64,000 bases of DNA from Bacteroidota bacterium (lineage in GTDB: Bacteria > Bacteroidota > Bacteroidia > Chitinophagales > Chitinophagaceae): NCBI GenBank assembly GCA_003175935.1, contig PSRI01000048.1, positions 1 through 64,000 on the forward strand. The letters are read 5' to 3'. How positions within the stretch are numbered: position 1 is the stretch's first letter; the number at the start of each line of letters is the position of its first letter. The translations under genes were made by a program, and so were the position numbers. Below are positions 16,668 to 25,319 of the stretch, piece by piece. The notes below the pieces were generated by a model. It had not been told where the DNA came from, did not search any database, and saw nothing but the letters and a program-made list of their open reading frames with translations.

Positions 16668-17438
16668 ATGGGGTCAATTTCAGAAAAATTCAAGCATTTT
16701 CGTCTGGTGCGAAAATTCATTTACGCACTAGTTGGAGTAGTTTCTTATCCCGGACTCGTGTTTGTAAACTCGTTAAAAATTTCAGGCACCGAAAATCTTG
16801 AAAAGCTTCCCAAAAAAAATGTGTTATTCGTAAGTAACCATCAGACTTATTTTGCTGATGTGATTACTTTCCTTCATATTTTTTGTGCCGTAAAGTGGAG
16901 AAAGAGGAACAGACTGGGAATACCATTCTATTTATTAAACCCTTTCACAAATGTGTATTATGTTGCTGCGGAGGAAACGATGAAGAGTACATTTATTAGC
17001 CGGCTGTTTGCTATGGCCGGTGCGCTAACGGTAAAGCGTACATGGAGAGCGGAAGGTACAGAAGTTAGGAGGGGCCTTGATCCTTCGGATACCCGCAAAA
17101 TTTCAACAGCCATGCAGGAGAGCTGGGTGATTACCTTTCCCCAGGGAACTACAAAACCATTTGCTCCTGGGCGAAAAGGAACAGCCTATTTAATTAAGCA
17201 ATTAAAGCCCGTGGTTGTTCCGGTTGTAATCAGTGGCTTTTGGAGGGCGTTCAATAAAAAAGGATTGCGATTCAAGAAAAAAGGTTCCCTACTAAGCGTA
17301 AAATTTAAAGAACCTCTGGTGATCAATTACGATGACTCTATTGATACTATTCTTAACCAGGTTATGGATGCAATAGAGCAAAGCAAGTCGTATATGTTAA
17401 AAGGCAGGCACCATTTAATGACCGCGCTCGATAAATAA
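16668..17438 (+). CDS. 1-acyl-sn-glycerol-3-phosphate acyltransferase family protein
   Basis: Membrane-associated PlsC-type acyltransferase (256 residues), probably acting in phospholipid synthesis or remodelling. Block I is VSNHQTYFADV (NHxxxxxD), block III FPQGTTKPFAPGRKGTAYL, followed by VVPVVISGFWRAF. A hydrophobic N-terminal segment (FIYALVGVVSYPGLVFV) anchors it. The start is the ATG at 16668 (MGSISEKFKHFR); the frame is open up to 16608 but without family similarity. This is the intact counterpart of the broken acyltransferase at 6.6-7.7 kb, although the two are not close copies. Confidence 0.88.
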   Translation: MGSISEKFKHFRLVRKFIYALVGVVSYPGLVFVNSLKISGTENLEKLPKKNVLFVSNHQTYFADVITFLHIFCAVKWRKRNRLGIPFYLLNPFTNVYYVAAEETMKSTFISRLFAMAGALTVKRTWRAEGTEVRRGLDPSDTRKISTAMQESWVITFPQGTTKPFAPGRKGTAYLIKQLKPVVVPVVISGFWRAFNKKGLRFKKKGSLLSVKFKEPLVINYDDSIDTILNQVMDAIEQSKSYMLKGRHHLMTALDK

Positions 17439-17459
17439 ATTTAGATTTTGCCAGCAGGC

Positions 17460-17519
17460 GCAGGGATTTTAGACTTATTATCTCAACAAAAATCCAACAT
17501 CTAAAATCCAAAACCCTGC
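17460..17519. repeat. imperfect inverted heptamer repeat between convergent genes
   Basis: GCAGGGATTTTAGA (17460-17473) is complementary to TCTAAAATCC plus CCCTGC (17500-17509 and 17514-17519), with AAAA inserted in the right arm. The interior keeps a 7-base rhythm (GATTTTA, GACTTAT, TATCTCA, ACAAAAA, TCCAACA, TCTAAAA, TCCAAAA). It lies between two convergent stop codons and may serve as a bidirectional terminator. A related GATTTTA...AAAATCC element lies at 33.13-33.20 kb. Confidence 0.65.
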
Positions 17520-17521
17520 TA

Positions 17522-18043
17522 TCAATCCTTCGCAAAAAGGGCTTTTAATTCATTTGCATCTGCAGGTTTCATTTTGCCACCGAGGATAAGGCGCAATTGA
17601 CGGCGTCGCAAGGCACCATCATACAATCGGATTTCTTCTTCGGTTTCCGGAACCAGCTGGGGAACACTTCTTGGCTTTCGGTTAGGGTCAAGCGCCACAA
17701 AAGTGTAGTATGCTTCATTGCTTTTGTACTTAAATTGATGCATCAGATCTTCACCCCAAACTTTCATATGCACTTCCATGGAACTTGTGAAAGCGCGACA
17801 TACCTGTGCTTCAATATGAACTACATTGCCAAGTTTTATGGGAGATTCGAATGAAATATTATCAACTGAAGCAGTTACAACAGGCGCGTTAGAATGCTTG
17901 GTAGCGGCAAGTGCAGCTGCAATATCCATCCAGTACATAAGCCGGCCTCCCATTAAATTGCCAAATAAATTGGTGTCGTTGGGGAGCACCAGTTCTGTCA
18001 TAACTACAAAAGAATCTTTCGCAGTTTTTGCTTTTAAATCCAT
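17522..18043 (-). CDS. acyl-CoA thioesterase (hotdog fold, YkhA/YciA-like)
   Basis: Hydrolyses acyl-CoA to free acid and CoA. 173 residues with the signature LPNDTNLFGNLMGGRLMYWMD (N-D-T and the GG turn before the catalytic Asp, about residues 20-40), then VVTASVDNISFESPIKLGNV. The hotdog core is followed by a ~40-residue C-terminal helix, as in the acyl-CoA thioester hydrolase family found across Bacteroidota. Convergent with the upstream acyltransferase gene, separated by an inverted repeat. Chain-length preference is unknown. Confidence 0.9.
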   Translation of the reverse strand: MDLKAKTAKDSFVVMTELVLPNDTNLFGNLMGGRLMYWMDIAAALAATKHSNAPVVTASVDNISFESPIKLGNVVHIEAQVCRAFTSSMEVHMKVWGEDLMHQFKYKSNEAYYTFVALDPNRKPRSVPQLVPETEEEIRLYDGALRRRQLRLILGGKMKPADANELKALFAKD

Positions 18044-18120
18044 TTCAAAAAATTTTAGTAAAGATATAAGTTAGGCAGGTAAATCTGTGTTGTGATTGTT
18101 GCTGTAAAATGAATTCAAAA

Positions 18121-19224
18121 TCAAATCAATGCTTTTTCGAGGGTTGATAAATAATTTTCATCAACATCTGCTCCGATGCCTGCACCATCCGGCAATTCCA
18201 CATGAAATCCATTGTATTTCACTCCTCCGGTTACGGGATCTAATTTATGTCCGAGCATGCAGGTATCCATATCATAAAAAACAATATCGCTGCAGGCTGT
18301 TGCAAAATGCGCAAATGCAGTGAGGGCAACCCGGCTTTCAAGCATTCCTCCCATCATACATGGAATGCCGGCATCTTTGCTCACATCGTGAATTTTAAGC
18401 GCTTCCAGTATACCTCCTGATTTTGCGAATTTGATGTTGATAAAGCTGCAAGAATTGCTATCGATCATTCTTTTTGCATCGTGATGATCAAAGACGCTTT
18501 CATCAGCCATTATGGGAATTGGAGATAATTTTTTTAGTTCTGGCAAAAGCGGATCATTCCATCTTCTCATCGGTTGTTCGCAAAACTGAATATGATATTG
18601 CGCCAGGTTCCTGAGTGCGTGAACAGCCGAATCAAAATCCCATCCCTGGTTTGCATCTATTCTAAGGCTTAACTTATCTCCAATTGCCTCGCGGATTTTT
18701 TTGATTCTTTCTATGTCTTCATGCGCCTCTTTTCCAAGTTTTACTTTAATAATTCTAAATCCCTGTGATTTAAATTCCATTGCTTTTGCAGCCATTGCAT
18801 CGGGACTATCAATTCCTACTGTGATATCTGTTTCGAGAGGCTTCTTTTGTGAAGCACCTAAATATTGATAGAGAGGCACATTGGCTTTTTTTGCTGCAAG
18901 GTCATAGAGTGCCATGTCGAAAGCACTCTTGATAGTGCTGTTATATGCGGTAAAATCGTGCAGCTGTTTCATTCTGCCTTCTATATCTTCTGCATCCTGC
19001 CCTTTCCAAATTCGTGCGAAGTCTTTAGCCATTTCAAAACAGGTGGACTGTGTTTCCCCAACAATCATTGGAAAGGCTGAACATTCGCCTACACCTGTAA
19101 ATTTTTCAGTGTTTATTCTAATAAAAATATTCTGGGCAAAATTCATGGTCCCCGTTGCAATGGTGAACGGATGCATGGGAATGCTAAGTTTATAAATCTC
19201 CGTACCAGTGATTTTCATACTCAT
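18121..19224 (-). CDS. dipeptide epimerase (enolase superfamily, L-Ala-D/L-Glu epimerase-like)
   Basis: Member of the muconate lactonizing enzyme subgroup of the enolase superfamily, 367 residues. The catalytic KxK is IIKVKLG (about 159-165); metal ligands follow as DANQGW (about 193-198), CEQP (about 218-221) and MADES (about 244-248), with the second catalytic lysine in INIKFAKSGG. The DMD motif in FYDMDTCMLG is the feature that marks dipeptide epimerases. The likely role is recycling the L-Ala-D-Glu dipeptide of murein. Specificity among dipeptides varies widely in the family. Confidence 0.87.
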   Translation of the reverse strand: MSMKITGTEIYKLSIPMHPFTIATGTMNFAQNIFIRINTEKFTGVGECSAFPMIVGETQSTCFEMAKDFARIWKGQDAEDIEGRMKQLHDFTAYNSTIKSAFDMALYDLAAKKANVPLYQYLGASQKKPLETDITVGIDSPDAMAAKAMEFKSQGFRIIKVKLGKEAHEDIERIKKIREAIGDKLSLRIDANQGWDFDSAVHALRNLAQYHIQFCEQPMRRWNDPLLPELKKLSPIPIMADESVFDHHDAKRMIDSNSCSFINIKFAKSGGILEALKIHDVSKDAGIPCMMGGMLESRVALTAFAHFATACSDIVFYDMDTCMLGHKLDPVTGGVKYNGFHVELPDGAGIGADVDENYLSTLEKALI

Positions 19225-19288
19225 AATAAAGGGGCGTAAGGTAAAGAAAAAGCGCAGTTTAGAGTGTAGAAAACAGGCAATGGATAAC

Positions 19289-19320
19289 TTGTCTTGAATT
19301 GAGCTTCTTGCTTACATTTG
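19289..19320 (+). promoter_or_regulatory. Bacteroidota-type promoter of proline dehydrogenase gene
   Basis: TTG (19289-19291), 21 bp spacer, TACATTTG (19313-19320), an exact TAnnTTTG box. The predicted leader before the ATG at 19343 is only ~15-18 nt. Confidence 0.65.
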
Positions 19321-19342
19321 CGACCAAACAAGTTGGAATTTA

Positions 19343-20566
19343 ATGGCAATTTCATTTGATAACACAGAGAATGCATTTGAGTATAAGTCGGACAAAGAGC
19401 TGAAAAAGGCGAATTTTCTCTTTTCGTCAATGGGATATAAAACCCTGGTGAAGCTGGGAACAAGACTTACTCCCTGGGCTATAAATGTTGGACTTCCCAT
19501 TAAAGGGCTAATTCGCCAAACGATTTTTGATCAGTTTGTAGGTGGAGAAACCCTGGAAGAAACAGCAGCTGTGGCCAAAAAGTTGGGTGCATATTCGGTT
19601 CAGGTAATTCTGGATTATGGTGTTGAAGGGGGTGACGATGGAGAACATGGATTTGACCACGCAACAGATGAATTTATTCGGGTAATAAATTATGCTTCAA
19701 CGCAGGATAATATTCCTTTCATGAGCATTAAGGTGACTGGCTTCGCACGGTTTGGTTTACTTGAAAAACTGGACTCTTCTGTTGCGGACCATCAGGGATC
19801 GCTGATGAAACGCTATGAAAAAGCACTGGAGTCTTTAACTGAGGATGAAAAAAAAGAATGGGATCGGGTCCTTCAAAGAATGGACAAAATATGTGCAACC
19901 GCAGCAGCAAAAAAAGTGGGTGTTTTAGTTGATGCAGAAGAAACCTGGATACAGGATCCGGTTGATGTAATGACCATCTTTATGATGGAAAAATATAATA
20001 AATCAAACGTGATTGTCTATAATACGCTTCAGCTTTACCGCGACGATCGTTTGGTTTTTTTACGGAATTCTCTTGAGGCAGCAGAATTGAAAAATTTTAT
20101 TTTAGGTGCGAAAATCGTAAGAGGTGCTTATATGGAAAAGGAGAGGAGAAGGGCAGAAGAAATGGGATATGCTTCACCAATACAACCCGATAAAGAATCA
20201 ACAGATAAGGACTATAACGAAGCACTTCGATTTTGCATTGATCATCTTGATCGGATTGGGCTCATTGTAGCTTCGCATAATGAATACAGCAATCTCCTGG
20301 CTACGGAACTATTAGGTAAGAAGGGATATGACCTCAAGCATCCACATATCCATTTCTCACAACTCTACGGCATGAGCGATAATATAACTTTTAACCTTGC
20401 AAAGGCGGGATGTTCGGTAAGTAAGTATCTTCCGTTTGGTCCTATTAAAGATGTGATTCCTTATCTCATGAGGAGGGCCCAGGAAAATAGTTCAATGTCC
20501 GGACAAACCGGGCGTGAGCTGGGTTTGATTAAAAAAGAATTGAAGCGAAGGAAAGAAAAAACCTGA
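19343..20566 (+). CDS. proline dehydrogenase
   Basis: FAD-dependent monofunctional proline dehydrogenase (407 residues) that oxidises proline to pyrroline-5-carboxylate and feeds electrons to quinone. The TIM-barrel motifs are present in order: VLVDAEETWIQDP, VYNTLQLYRDD, AKIVRGAYMEKERRRAEEMG, LIVASHNEYS, HFSQLYGMSDNITFNL and KYLPFGPIKDVIPYLMRRAQ. The C-terminal YLxRRxxEN-type arginines bind the substrate carboxylate. There is no P5C dehydrogenase domain, so this is not a bifunctional PutA, and no rocA-like gene is adjacent. The stop is followed by a heptamer repeat. Confidence 0.93.
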   Translation: MAISFDNTENAFEYKSDKELKKANFLFSSMGYKTLVKLGTRLTPWAINVGLPIKGLIRQTIFDQFVGGETLEETAAVAKKLGAYSVQVILDYGVEGGDDGEHGFDHATDEFIRVINYASTQDNIPFMSIKVTGFARFGLLEKLDSSVADHQGSLMKRYEKALESLTEDEKKEWDRVLQRMDKICATAAAKKVGVLVDAEETWIQDPVDVMTIFMMEKYNKSNVIVYNTLQLYRDDRLVFLRNSLEAAELKNFILGAKIVRGAYMEKERRRAEEMGYASPIQPDKESTDKDYNEALRFCIDHLDRIGLIVASHNEYSNLLATELLGKKGYDLKHPHIHFSQLYGMSDNITFNLAKAGCSVSKYLPFGPIKDVIPYLMRRAQENSSMSGQTGRELGLIKKELKRRKEKT

Positions 20567-20588
20567 CACCTTTCACCTTATATTAGTT

Positions 20589-20625
20589 AGTCTAAGTACT
20601 AAGTACTAGGTACTAAGTACTATAT
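20589..20625 (+). repeat. heptamer (GTACTAA)n repeat, copy 3
   Basis: AGTCTAA, GTACTAA, GTACTAG, GTACTAA, GTACTAT in perfect 7 bp register, 23 bp after the proline dehydrogenase stop and touching the stop codon of the convergent DUF1684 gene. The array is almost its own reverse complement, so a transcript in either direction could fold into a hairpin. Confidence 0.8.
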
Positions 20626-21216
20626 TCAGTGATTACTCTTTCCATAATTTTTTTCACCGGCCCTGATCGCCACTTTTAACCCATTTTCTCTGGGTGGAAT
20701 GGGACAATTATACCCTGTTTTAAAAGCACAATAAGGATTATACGCCTTATTGAAATCGATCACGAGTCTATCGTTCAAAATATCAGGTAAATTAAAGTCA
20801 AGGTATCTTCCTCCTCCATAACTTTCGTCACCGTTAGTAGCATCGAAGAAAGGGATGAAGAAATTGTCGTGGTATTGTTTGTTTTCTCTGAGTGCGAGAA
20901 GTTGGTATGCATAAAGTGTGTAGCTGTTTCCGTTCAATTCAAAACTTACTGCGGCAATTTTTTGAGCTTCCTTGGTAATGCCACTTGAAGTTGCCATTTT
21001 GAATTTTGGTTCACCTTCTAATCTTTTTACAGTGCCCAAAACTTTATAAGAAGGGTCAATTGGAAAAAATCTCACAAATGCCGTGTCTTTTTGTATGATT
21101 TCGGTGAGATCTTTTTTATAATTCGATTGATAATCTTCAATGGAATGAACATATTCTGTTTGAGAAAAAGCGGGAACAAAGCAAAATGCAATAATAAAGG
21201 CCAGAATGAATTTCAT
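20626..21216 (-). CDS. DUF1684 domain secreted protein
   Basis: Exported protein of 196 residues: signal peptide MKFILAFIIAFCFVPAFSQ, then the DUF1684 pattern. The conserved blocks are FFIPFFDATNGDESYGGGRY (about 130-149), IDFNKAYNPYCAFKTGYNCP and PPRENGLKVAIRAGEK at the C-terminus, the region most conserved in the family. No enzymatic function is established for these proteins. The gene faces the proline dehydrogenase gene, and its stop codon lies at the edge of the shared repeat array. Confidence 0.88.
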   Translation of the reverse strand: MKFILAFIIAFCFVPAFSQTEYVHSIEDYQSNYKKDLTEIIQKDTAFVRFFPIDPSYKVLGTVKRLEGEPKFKMATSSGITKEAQKIAAVSFELNGNSYTLYAYQLLALRENKQYHDNFFIPFFDATNGDESYGGGRYLDFNLPDILNDRLVIDFNKAYNPYCAFKTGYNCPIPPRENGLKVAIRAGEKNYGKSNH

Positions 21217-21542
21217 ATTGATTCAAATATTTATTGTCGATCAAATTTTATCAAATTGGTCAACATAAAGTGCCAAACAAGTTTCGGGAAAATTATTCCT
21301 CAAATATCCCATAATCTCTACTAAAAATCAAGAATAAAATAGGTAAAAGCAGGCTGTTTTTCGCCTTTACAAATCGTTAAATTCCTGGTTTCCCGAAAGC
21401 TCCGTTTAAACGAATCATGATTTTATACAGAATGAGATAGTTATCCCTGTGGCACATTTTTTTTACTTGATAATACCGTATATCACTTGGAAAAACCTGT
21501 TCACATGTGATTATACATTTTTATTAAACAAAAACTACTTGT
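21217..21542. other. divergent intergenic region
   Basis: AT-rich DNA (326 bp) between the divergent DUF1684 and outer-membrane genes. No coding frame of note. TACATTTT at 21514-21521, a one-mismatch -7 box, precedes the outer-membrane gene, with a TTG 24 bp upstream of it (a weak promoter candidate). I saw no hairpin terminator or repeat array here. Confidence 0.5.
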
Positions 21543-22166
21543 ATGAAAAAATTTCTTTTGAGTTCAACGCTCACGTTGATGATTTGTGCCGTGGCGATGA
21601 TAGGGAAAGGACAGGTTCAATTAGGTGTTCATGGGTCCAGACTCAACGGTACAGATGCCGACCAGTGGGGTGCGGGTGTCAATCTTAAATATTTATTTGA
21701 TAACCATCTTGCACTAGGTGGTGCAGTAAGATGGTATCCAAAAAATCTAAAAACAGATACCTATGAAGTGAATGGAACCAAATACAACTATCAACACGGT
21801 AATGTGATCTTGCCGGTCACGGGTTCAGTCGATTATTATTTTGGTACCGCTCCTGTTCGACCATATATTGGTTCTGATGTAGGTGTGTATTTCACAAAAT
21901 ATGTTGTGACTACAGAAGGTGCTAATTATGCTTCGTACAGCCAATCCAATAACAAAGCCTATTTCGGTGTTGCACCTCGTGCAGGGTTAGACGTAGAATT
22001 CGGTAAGAGTTTCGGAGTATTTGGGCAGGCAGGTTATAATTATCTTTTTGGTTATGGAGACGGAAATCACATAACTATTCCTGGCATTAATACACCACTC
22101 ACTACAAAAGCAACAAACAAATTCTGGACTTTTGACCTCGGTTTATTATTCAAATTCGGAAGTTAA
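21543..22166 (+). CDS. outer-membrane beta-barrel protein (OmpA/OmpW-like porin fold)
   Basis: Product of 207 residues with signal peptide MKKFLLSSTLTLMICAVAMI...GKGQ, followed by alternating amphipathic strands typical of a small eight-stranded barrel: LGVHGSRLNG, WGAGVNLKYLFDNHLALGGA, VDYYFGTAPVRPYIGSDVGV, AYFGVAPRAGLDVEFGKSFG and FWTFDLGLLFKFGS. The last residue pattern (aromatic and hydrophobic at alternate positions, charge two from the end) is right for BAM recognition. Ligand or function cannot be assigned. It is followed directly by a strong terminator, so it is a single-gene transcript. Confidence 0.85.
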   Translation: MKKFLLSSTLTLMICAVAMIGKGQVQLGVHGSRLNGTDADQWGAGVNLKYLFDNHLALGGAVRWYPKNLKTDTYEVNGTKYNYQHGNVILPVTGSVDYYFGTAPVRPYIGSDVGVYFTKYVVTTEGANYASYSQSNNKAYFGVAPRAGLDVEFGKSFGVFGQAGYNYLFGYGDGNHITIPGINTPLTTKATNKFWTFDLGLLFKFGS

Positions 22167-22178
22167 ATCTTCAAATAG

Positions 22179-22205
22179 AATCCCGCCGCTCGCGGGATTT
22201 TTTTT
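22179..22205 (+). terminator. intrinsic terminator of the outer-membrane gene
   Basis: AATCCCGC (22179-22186) pairs with GCGGGATT (22192-22199) across five bases and runs into eight T (22198-22205). Confidence 0.9.
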
Positions 22206-22488
22206 ATTCTTAAATTTCAATCTTTTTTTATATTTTACTGTAACATTCCAAAATTAGGAAAGATGGTTTCATAAATCTTCCCTAAAAACAACCTCCATTT
22301 TGAATTTGGTACTATTATTGGGAAATTAATTTCACTTTGAAGGATCAAGAAAATTATTCAAAGTAGCCGCACTCTTAAATTCAACAAGCCCCTGATGACT
22401 GGTTATCCCATTCCCTAATAATTGCTTTCTTACCAAATTGAACAGACGGTATATTCTATGAGATAAGTCTACGTTAAACCATTTAACG
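22206..22488. other. intergenic region before the coiled-coil gene
   Basis: About 280 bp of AT-rich DNA with no coding frame and no repeat array. TTTG/TTTG-like triplets occur around 22303-22311 and 22339-22342, but no complete -33/-7 pair could be fitted. I see nothing else in it. Confidence 0.4.
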
Positions 22489-24063
22489 ATGTCTTTTTTG
22501 ACTGTTACTCCAGAAGAAATCATGCAGTTTCTGCGAATCCTGCTATGGATTGCTGTTCCTCTCATCATTATTTCGTTGGTCACTGTTTCATTGATGCATT
22601 ATTACCGTAAAAGGAAATTGATGCAGGCTACTGCATTTGCAGATGAACCCGGTTTGAATGAGGAACAGGTAACTTATTATTTGCAATCTGCAGATGGAAC
22701 TGCTGGCTCCAGTTACGCAAATCTTATTAGGGAAAATCAGCACCAGGAAGAGCTTCGGGAAGACCGATATCAGATTTTGAAACACCAATTCAGGTCATTA
22801 TACTCCAAATATGTAGAACTTCTGGCCAAAGCAGGTGATCACAAAAAATCAGCTGAAGAAAATGTGGAGGATGAACATCAAAAAAAGCTGGAAGAATACG
22901 AATCAAAAATCCGAACCCTGCAGGACGCATTGATCACCTTAAAAAATAATGCAATGGAACAAAATGGAGAGGTAAACTGGCAGGAATCCCTTGCCCATAA
23001 GGAATCTGAAGTGCAGCTCTTAAACGGCATGATTCGTCAACTGAGGGAAGATATATCAATTGAAAGAGAACAAAATAGTGCCCTGGCTGCTGAGCTGTTG
23101 CAATTGCAGGAGCACTTGAACCGATTAGAAACATCCGCGCACGAATCCGAAGATGATGCAGGGAAATGGAATCTTTCGCTCCAGCAACAACTTTATGAAG
23201 CAGGAAAAAAATATGATACGGAGAAAAATGAGTGGATGAAACAATTGCAGGATTCGTATCGCGATCTGCAGGCGTTGAAAGAAGAAAATCTGGCATTGAG
23301 AAGTAAGGTTGATAGTAATCAGGCCATTTTAAGTGGTGGAGGTATGGGATACACTGAAGCCGTTGATAAAATCAATGTGCTACAGGCCGACATTGCACAT
23401 ATTCAGGATGAAAAATCTCAATTGAAAGATCAACTATTAGAGCTTGAATATTTGCGTGATGTTGTGGATGAGAAAAAATTGCAGGTAGATTTTCTCCAAA
23501 ATCAACTTGAACAAAGAATTCGAAATTTTCACCAGTTGGAACATCAGCAGCGTGAAGATTCAAGCCAGATGAGTATTTTAAAAGCCACGGTTTATTCATA
23601 TGAGCAACAGGTTAAAGGCCTGGAGCGTGATGCAGATGAGCTGCAAAAGCAGCTTACAGGTTTAGATATAACCATGCATGGTTTGAACGAAGAAAATCAA
23701 AAAATACGGGAAAGCCTTGAAGAAAAATCCATGTATGCTGAACAGCTCGAGAGAAAGAATCAGGAATGGCAGGAGCAACATTTGCATCGCCTGGAACTTT
23801 TGAATGAAAAGGAAAATTCCATTGCATCTCTCAATAACGAATTAAGAGCCCACGCTGAAAAGATTAGCAGGATGGAAGAAGAACTGAACCGAAGAAATAC
23901 TATCCTTTCATCATTGTATAGTGAATTGCATAAAGCTTTTCATCCCGGAGAACCTTTAAAGGATTCCCCTTCGCTTCCAATTCCCATGGGAAACAAATTG
24001 GAACCTCAGTCTAAATCTGATGATGAACTCATTTCAGGATTTCGGTTATCTGTTGTAGGATAG
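22489..24063 (+). CDS. membrane-anchored long coiled-coil protein
   Basis: Unrecognised protein of 524 residues. One transmembrane helix lies near the N-terminus (FLRILLWIAVPLIIISLVTV, about 14-33), with a basic KRK flank placing the rest in the cytoplasm. After a linker with YYLQSADGTAG, residues ~80-480 are almost continuous heptad coiled coil rich in E/Q/L/K (for example LREDRYQILKHQFRSLYSKY, DEKSQLKDQLLELEYLRDVV), broken by a short GGGMGYTEAVDKI segment. The tail is proline-rich and ends ISGFRLSVVG. The shape resembles EzrA-, SMC-hinge-less or polarity-scaffold proteins, but no homology claim is possible. Bounded by terminators on both sides, so transcribed alone. Confidence 0.8.
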   Translation: MSFLTVTPEEIMQFLRILLWIAVPLIIISLVTVSLMHYYRKRKLMQATAFADEPGLNEEQVTYYLQSADGTAGSSYANLIRENQHQEELREDRYQILKHQFRSLYSKYVELLAKAGDHKKSAEENVEDEHQKKLEEYESKIRTLQDALITLKNNAMEQNGEVNWQESLAHKESEVQLLNGMIRQLREDISIEREQNSALAAELLQLQEHLNRLETSAHESEDDAGKWNLSLQQQLYEAGKKYDTEKNEWMKQLQDSYRDLQALKEENLALRSKVDSNQAILSGGGMGYTEAVDKINVLQADIAHIQDEKSQLKDQLLELEYLRDVVDEKKLQVDFLQNQLEQRIRNFHQLEHQQREDSSQMSILKATVYSYEQQVKGLERDADELQKQLTGLDITMHGLNEENQKIRESLEEKSMYAEQLERKNQEWQEQHLHRLELLNEKENSIASLNNELRAHAEKISRMEEELNRRNTILSSLYSELHKAFHPGEPLKDSPSLPIPMGNKLEPQSKSDDELISGFRLSVVG

Positions 24064-24095
24064 TAATTACTAACCTTCGTATAATCCTGTTTATT

Positions 24096-24124
24096 ATTCC
24101 CGGTGATGTGCCGGGAATTTTTTT
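24096..24124 (+). terminator. intrinsic terminator of the coiled-coil gene
   Basis: ATTCCCGG (24096-24103) pairs with CCGGGAAT (24111-24118) around a 7-base loop, followed by seven T. Its T run touches the stop codon of the convergent lipoprotein gene. Confidence 0.88.
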
Positions 24125-24617
24125 AATGATCAGAGTCGTAGAAAAAAACGCGGCCTTCAGTTTTATCATACCAAAGTAGTTCAATCAATCCGTCTTCAAC
24201 TTTTGTCCACCTGTCTTGTGTGCCAGCGATTTTACTTTTGTTCCACCAGGGGAAATTAAAATCCGGTGCTGAAATTTGAGAATTGAAATTTGCTTTTTGC
24301 AATTCGAGGCTACTAACAATCCTGGCAACCGTAGAACTATCGCATTTGAAGCTGAACACATAAGTGGTAGCAGTATCCGGACTAACAGAATAGCAAAATA
24401 TTTCATTTACATCTGCTCCCGGTTCAAACCTAAAGAATTCCCGGAAACGTTCCCGATTTGATTTGGTATCGGAAGTTTTTGAATCAAATTTTTCTGCAGT
24501 AACAAGTAGCGAATCTTTTGATGGCTTTATATTAAGGTTTGGATTATTTTTTTCTTTGCCTGAGATATTACAGGAAATTATAAACCCGACCAAAGCAATT
24601 GATAAGAGTATTTTCAT
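24123..24617 (-). CDS. putative lipoprotein
   Basis: Protein of 164 residues with a lipoprotein signal peptide: MKILLSIALVGFIISC, lipid-attachment Cys at 16 (lipobox IISC), followed by NISGKEKNN. The mature part is a small alpha/beta domain with TTYVFSFKCDSSTVARIVSS and paired tryptophans (PWWNKS). I do not recognise a family. It is the second gene of a two-gene minus-strand unit with the SnoaL-like lipoprotein (18 bp gap), and both are probably surface or periplasmic. Confidence 0.75.
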   Translation of the reverse strand: MKILLSIALVGFIISCNISGKEKNNPNLNIKPSKDSLLVTAEKFDSKTSDTKSNRERFREFFRFEPGADVNEIFCYSVSPDTATTYVFSFKCDSSTVARIVSSLELQKANFNSQISAPDFNFPWWNKSKIAGTQDRWTKVEDGLIELLWYDKTEGRVFFYDSDH

Positions 24618-24635
24618 AAAATAGGATTTGGATCA

Positions 24636-25160
24636 TTATTCTTCAGGTACAACTGTTGTTTGTCCGCTCAACAGTTTCCATCCATTTTCTCTTTTGATCA
24701 CGATTCCCGTTTCAACCAGTACATGTTTCATGGATAATCCCGATTGGTCCGTTACATCGCTTGTGATTCTCCCTGTATAACTGGCCAAATTGGGCGAAAG
24801 TGCATGTACTTCAAGTGTATCCCAATGCTGGTCAACAGACTTAAACCGATTTGCATTTTCCTTTACGATGGATATTACGGAATCGTATGTTAATATATTT
24901 TGATAACCCGGCGCAACCCAAAAAAAATCTGCAGATGAATCAAGGTATTTTATTTCTGCCAAAAGGCCCTGATCCCTTACATCGGCATAATATTCATTAA
25001 ACATGAAATGAACTTCATTCTTTATCTCATCCTGTTCTTTGGAGTCGAATGGATGGGTATAAGAGCAGGAAAACAAAAAAACCAAAGAAAAAACCAGCAG
25101 AAAACAATAGTGATTTTTGCTTTGGAAATTGTTCCTGGGAGTCAGGATCTTAAGATTCAT
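24636..25160 (-). CDS. lipoprotein with NTF2/SnoaL-like (DUF4440-type) domain
   Basis: Protein of 174 residues. A signal segment with lipobox LFSC (FLLVFSLVFLFSC, about 20-32) follows a slightly long N-terminus, so a later start is possible. The mature region has the NTF2-like helix-strand pattern: EVHFMFNEYYADVRDQG, SADFFWVAPGYQNILTYDSV, LASYTGRITSDVTDQSG and the closing strand ENGWKLLSGQTTVVP. NTF2-like domains bind small hydrophobic ligands or act as enzymes; no catalytic residues can be assigned here. It is upstream partner of the 24123-24617 lipoprotein. Confidence 0.78.
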   Translation of the reverse strand: MNLKILTPRNNFQSKNHYCFLLVFSLVFLFSCSYTHPFDSKEQDEIKNEVHFMFNEYYADVRDQGLLAEIKYLDSSADFFWVAPGYQNILTYDSVISIVKENANRFKSVDQHWDTLEVHALSPNLASYTGRITSDVTDQSGLSMKHVLVETGIVIKRENGWKLLSGQTTVVPEE

Positions 25161-25319
25161 GACAAATCGGGTTTAATTTGAACCATAAATCACAGCTTCG
25201 CCCAAACAAATTAAACAATTATGGCGGCTTATTATCAGGAGGAAAATTGAATATCCACCTTAAATTAACAATAAAAAAGCGCCTGCCATCACTTGTCTTA
25301 ATTCACTTAACTTGCGCTT

